Shown: in pieces, positions 60,934 to 64,000 of the stretch
Layout of the letters: each line of letters starts with the position of its first letter
How positions within the stretch are numbered: position 1 is the first letter of the stretch
Source of the DNA: Limibacter armeniacum
Lineage (GTDB): Bacteria > Bacteroidota > Bacteroidia > Cytophagales > Flammeovirgaceae
DNA length: 64,000 nucleotides
Direction of reading: 5' to 3'
Assembly: GCF_036880985.1 (NCBI RefSeq)
Contig: NZ_JBAJNO010000008.1
Coordinates: 2,171,500 to 2,235,499, forward strand
Program-made: the position numbers and the translations under genes
Notes under the pieces: model-generated
Database searches by the model: none
Told to the model about the DNA's origin: nothing
The model's input: only the letters and a program-made list of their open reading frames with translations

Positions 60934-62151
60934 ATGGCTATTTCTGTAGAAAAACAGCTGATGATAAAGGAGCTTGAATTATCATCACTCTTTGAGACCA
61001 TTGACGCCATCAACGGTAATGCCTCTGAGGATAACCTGTTCAAGCTTTTCAAACTGACAGTAACTTCCAACCCAAACGTAAAGAGTCTGTTGCTCTTTGT
61101 AACGGATGATCAAGGGGATTGGAAATGTGTGACTTCTCATGGTAGCTCAAAGGACTTGAAAGAATGGCGTTTGCCAAAGGCGTGCCTCAAATATACTGAG
61201 CCATCAAACTTCGATTGTGAAGAGGGAGACTTCTCAGGTTTTGATATGATTATACCTGTATTGCATAAGCAGCAGTCTTTGGCGTATGTATTGATTGAAA
61301 AAGAACCGGTTCCTGCAACAGAGGAAAAGCTAACGGTCAATTTTATTGAGGCTCTTGCTAATATTATCATTGTAGCTGTTGAGAATAAAAAGTTTGCTCG
61401 TCGTGAAGCACGTCAGCGCGAGTATCGTAAGCAATTGGAAATTGCTCGAAATGTCCAGTCTTTTCTTTTCCCGAAAGAACTTCCTAATGGCGATGAGTTA
61501 AGTGTAGCGGCAAGTTACCTGCCTCACCATACAATCGGAGGTGACTATTATGATTTTATTCAGATAGATGAAGACCGTTTCCTGATGTGTATTGCAGATG
61601 TTTCAGGAAAAGGGATACCGGCGGCAATTCTGATGTCTAACTTTCAAGGAGGAGTCCGTACGCTGGTAAGACAAGAAAGCAAGCTTGATTATATCGTAAA
61701 AGAGCTGAACCGCCTGATTATGGAAAATGCACAGGGAGAGAACTTTATCACGGCATTCCTGATGATCTATGATAAATCTTCCAGAACACTTTCATATGTC
61801 AATGCAGGACACAACCCTCCATTTCTTTTCAGAGGTGGGGAGTTCGGTAGACTGGAAGCCGGTACAACAATCATCGGAAGCTTTAAAACACTTCCTTTCC
61901 TCGAAAAAGGCATTATTGAAAACATTGATGACTTTTTCGTGTTCTGTTTCACAGATGGCTTTACCGAAACTTATAATGACCAAGGAGAGGAATTGGGAGA
62001 TGAGCAACTGTTGAAGTTTTTGGAAGCGAATATTCATCTGGACCAGCAGTCGCTGCATAAAAACATGATTGCCCACCTGAATACTTTTAAAGGACACCAA
62101 GCTTATGCAGATGATATTACTTTGCTGTCATGTAGAGTAAAACTGCCTTGA
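60934..62151 (+). CDS. SpoIIE/PP2C family phosphatase with N-terminal GAF-like domain
   Basis: The 405-residue cytoplasmic protein has a GAF-like domain at ~15-150 ('LFKLFKLTVTSNPNVKSLLLFVTDD' and 'MIIPVLHKQQSLAYVLIEKE'), a linker helix (~155-180) and a SpoIIE phosphatase (~185-405). The metal motifs are intact: 'IGGDYYDFIQ', 'CIADVSGKG', 'FTDGFTE' and 'YADDITLL'. It probably dephosphorylates an anti-sigma-factor antagonist in response to a small molecule or redox signal (inference). It is the third SpoIIE protein in the window. Confidence 0.88.
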   Translation: MAISVEKQLMIKELELSSLFETIDAINGNASEDNLFKLFKLTVTSNPNVKSLLLFVTDDQGDWKCVTSHGSSKDLKEWRLPKACLKYTEPSNFDCEEGDFSGFDMIIPVLHKQQSLAYVLIEKEPVPATEEKLTVNFIEALANIIIVAVENKKFARREARQREYRKQLEIARNVQSFLFPKELPNGDELSVAASYLPHHTIGGDYYDFIQIDEDRFLMCIADVSGKGIPAAILMSNFQGGVRTLVRQESKLDYIVKELNRLIMENAQGENFITAFLMIYDKSSRTLSYVNAGHNPPFLFRGGEFGRLEAGTTIIGSFKTLPFLEKGIIENIDDFFVFCFTDGFTETYNDQGEELGDEQLLKFLEANIHLDQQSLHKNMIAHLNTFKGHQAYADDITLLSCRVKLP

Positions 62152-62220
62152 AGCTAACATTGATAACTATCTGAAAATTAATGCCAATAAACATTTTTGG
62201 CAACCTGCTTATATGAAAAA

Positions 62221-62252
62221 TGGGCTACTGAATGTAGCCCAATTGTTTTTTT
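62221..62252 (+). terminator. intrinsic terminator
   Basis: TGGGCTAC and GTAGCCCA form a tight hairpin with a 5-nt loop, then a T-run starting at 62245. Confidence 0.88.
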
Positions 62253-62281
62253 GTTATTGTAACTAATAAGGTAAATTGTAT

Positions 62282-62300
62282 AACAGTGAATGAAACTGTT
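62282..62300. promoter_or_regulatory. inverted repeat upstream of gdhA
   Basis: AACAGT and ACTGTT with a 7-nt spacer lie 63 bases before the gdhA start. It could be an operator. No known regulator is matched. Confidence 0.3.
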
Positions 62301-62363
62301 GACAGTTTAAGTAGTTGTAACTAAAGTATTTTACCAAAAACAATCCTTGCGATTATATCAACA

Positions 62364-63707
62364 ATGAAAGAGCTAGAACTGGAAAGCTTCATGCATGGGC
62401 TTGAGAGGAGAAATCCTGGTCAGCCTGAGTTCCACCAAGCTGTAAGAGAGGTGGCTGACAAATTAATTCCCTTCATTAATAAGAATCCTAAGTACTTAGC
62501 AGCGAGTATTCTTGAGAGAATGACAGAGCCTGATCGTGTGATCAGCTTCAGGGTGACTTGGCAAGATGACGAAGGAAATGTAAGGGTTAATAGAGGATTC
62601 AGGGTACAGTTTAATGGTGCCATAGGTCCATACAAAGGCGGTTTACGTTTCGATAAGTCAGTTACTTTGGGAACACTGAAGTTTTTGGGCTTTGAGCAAG
62701 TATTCAAAAACAGTTTGACTACACTTCCAATGGGTGGTGCCAAAGGTGGATCGGACTTCAACCCGAAAGGAAAATCGGATAATGAGGTGATGCGTTTCTG
62801 TCAGGCATTTATGAGTGAGCTGTTCAGACATATTGGTAAAGATACTGACGTTCCAGCTGGTGATATCGGTGTGGGTGCCCGTGAGGTAAGCTATATGTTT
62901 GGTCAGTACAGAAGACTGGAAAACCAGTTTACAGGTGTATTGACAGGTAAAGGACTTGCTTTTGGTGGTTCAAATGTGCGTAAGGAGGCTACAGGTTATG
63001 GTAGTGTTTACTTCTCACGTGAGATGTTGGCTACAAGAAATGACTCTTTGAAAGGTAAGACAGCAATTGTATCAGGTTCAGGTAATGTGGCTCAATTTAC
63101 AGCAGAGAAGTTGATCCAGTTGGGTACTAAAGTACTTACAATGTCTGATAGAAGCGGTTATATTCATGATCCAGAAGGAATTGATGAAAGCAAGCTGAAC
63201 TTTGTGATCAAGCTGAAGACAGAAAGCCGTGGTTCATTGGAAGAGTACGTGAAGGAGTATCCTAATGCAACTTTCCATAAGGATGAGACACCTTGGGGTG
63301 TAAAGGCAGATTTGGCTTACCCTTCTGCAACTCAAAACGAATTGGATGAGAATGATGCCAAAAAGTTGATTGCCAATGGTTGTATGCTGGTTTGTGAAGG
63401 CGCAAACATGCCAAGTACCATCGGAGCGATCAAAGAGTTTGAGAAGGCTAAAATCCTGTTTGGTCCTGGTAAGGCTGCCAATGCTGGTGGTGTAGCGATT
63501 TCAGGCCTTGAAATGACACAGAACTCCATGAGGTTGCAGTGGTCATTTGAAGAGGTAGATGAGAAATTGCAGATGATCATGAAGAAAATCCACGACAAGT
63601 GTGTGGAGTATGGTCAGGAAGAAGACTGGATAGACTACGTGAAAGGAGCGAATATTGGTGGCTTTGTAAAAGTGGCTGATGCGATGCTTGCTTATGGTGT
63701 AGTTTGA
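62364..63707 (+). CDS. gdhA: NADP-specific glutamate dehydrogenase
   Basis: The 447-residue enzyme forms glutamate from 2-oxoglutarate, ammonia and NADPH. 'GPYKGGLRFDKSVTLGTLKFLGFEQVFKN' and 'PMGGAKGGSDFNPKGKSD' hold the substrate-binding and catalytic Lys. 'KTAIVSGSGNVAQFTAEKL' is the nucleotide-binding Rossmann loop (GSGNVA, typical of NADP enzymes). Length and pattern match E. coli GdhA (447 residues). It is monocistronic between two terminators, with an inverted repeat in the upstream region. Confidence 0.95.
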   Translation: MKELELESFMHGLERRNPGQPEFHQAVREVADKLIPFINKNPKYLAASILERMTEPDRVISFRVTWQDDEGNVRVNRGFRVQFNGAIGPYKGGLRFDKSVTLGTLKFLGFEQVFKNSLTTLPMGGAKGGSDFNPKGKSDNEVMRFCQAFMSELFRHIGKDTDVPAGDIGVGAREVSYMFGQYRRLENQFTGVLTGKGLAFGGSNVRKEATGYGSVYFSREMLATRNDSLKGKTAIVSGSGNVAQFTAEKLIQLGTKVLTMSDRSGYIHDPEGIDESKLNFVIKLKTESRGSLEEYVKEYPNATFHKDETPWGVKADLAYPSATQNELDENDAKKLIANGCMLVCEGANMPSTIGAIKEFEKAKILFGPGKAANAGGVAISGLEMTQNSMRLQWSFEEVDEKLQMIMKKIHDKCVEYGQEEDWIDYVKGANIGGFVKVADAMLAYGVV

Positions 63708-63737
63708 TAAATAGAAAAATAATTGTATTATTTTAAG

Positions 63738-63773
63738 CCGAAAGTGAATCTATGATTCCTTTCGGTTTTTTTA
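63738..63773 (+). terminator. intrinsic terminator
   Basis: CCGAAAG and CTTTCGG with an inner GAATC/GATTC pair are followed by a run of T, after gdhA. Confidence 0.9.
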
Positions 63774-63849
63774 TTATGTTAGTATTCAGGTAGGAGATTT
63801 CCTCTGAAAAAGATAGCCCTTAAGAACTGCTCAAACTTTTTGATAAAGA

Positions 63850-64000
63850 ATGAAAATAATTGAATGCCCAAGAGATGCCATGCAAGGTTTGGATAATTTT
63901 ATTCCCACTGCAGATAAGGCCAAGTACATAAGTGCCTTGATGAAGGTAGGTTTCCATACTATTGACTTTGGTAGTTTTGTCTCACCAAAAGCCATCCCGC
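63850..64000 (+). CDS. hydroxymethylglutaryl-CoA lyase, 5' end (truncated by window)
   Basis: The frame from the ATG at 63850 encodes 50 residues before the window ends. It reads 'MKIIECPRDAMQG', then 'FIPTADKAKYISALMKVGF' and 'IDFGSFVSPKAIP'. This matches the start of the Bacteroidota form of HMG-CoA lyase (the usual PRDGLQ is PRDAMQ, the GSFVSPKAxP segment is conserved). The enzyme cleaves HMG-CoA to acetyl-CoA and acetoacetate in leucine breakdown. The rest lies outside the window. Confidence 0.82.
   Translation, partial: MKIIECPRDAMQGLDNFIPTADKAKYISALMKVGFHTIDFGSFVSPKAIP

Noticed and set aside
1-64000. CRISPR array, tRNA or rRNA genes
   Set aside because: No regularly spaced direct repeats, cloverleaf or conserved rRNA sequence was noticed on either strand. 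A tRNAscan/Infernal run would settle this.

Overview
The window reads as chromosomal DNA of a Bacteroidota bacterium, probably a marine Cytophagales/Flammeovirga-like lineage (the lineage is an inference). The evidence is the gene families: a Porin_10-type outer-membrane protein, DUF5777, SpoIIE-type PP2C phosphatases with Y_Y_Y propeller or 7TM-DISM sensors, a LuxC-type acyl-CoA reductase divergent from a dicluster ferredoxin, and many secreted proteins and lipoproteins. Several promoters resemble the Bacteroidota -7 consensus TAnnTTTG, and clear Shine-Dalgarno sequences are scarce. The DNA is moderately AT-rich, with very AT-rich intergenic stretches. I saw no rRNA, tRNA or CRISPR array.

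Layout. 0-8 kb: a secreted metzincin-like lipoprotein with a propeller lipoprotein, then a DUF4272 protein, an SDR and a long-chain acyl-CoA ligase on the minus strand. 7.6-18 kb: a small membrane protein, a BtuB-like TonB receptor with acyl-CoA reductase, a dicluster ferredoxin, a fatty acid hydroxylase-type enzyme, an M3 peptidase and a subtilase. 18-31 kb: a 7TM-DISM/SpoIIE phosphatase, an alpha/beta hydrolase with Asp at the nucleophile position, DUF1456, a putative porin, a metallophosphoesterase, a NadR-like kinase, a GNAT enzyme and YihY. 31-37 kb: a secreted WD40-caspase protein, a MORN/NTR-like/Kazal fusion, a sulfurtransferase and DUF2809. 36.7-41.6 kb: an Imm51-like gene, a second immunity-like gene, and a convergent 1292-residue protein of unknown function ending in a DUF3859-like domain. 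42-49.5 kb: an S41 peptidase, a methyltransferase, a complete IS4-type insertion sequence with a 9-bp target duplication, azoR, a frameshifted mtaB-like gene, and an IS630-type element whose transposase needs -1 frameshifting. 49.5-57.5 kb: an operon of P460-like cytochrome, YceI, propeller-SpoIIE sensor and DUF5777 barrel; then a membrane protein, an SDR and three tandem 146-residue TonB_C-like paralogs. 57.5-64 kb: Bcp peroxiredoxin, glycosyltransferase, ABC permease, GAF-like/SpoIIE phosphatase, glutamate dehydrogenase and the 5' end of an HMG-CoA lyase gene.

Most genes are ordinary housekeeping or envelope functions separated by strong intrinsic terminators. The parts that look most worth follow-up are the large uncharacterised protein beside immunity-like genes, the secreted caspase and MORN-Kazal neighbours, the triplicated TonB_C-like family, the broken mtaB-like gene lying between two insertion sequences, and several enzymes with altered catalytic residues.
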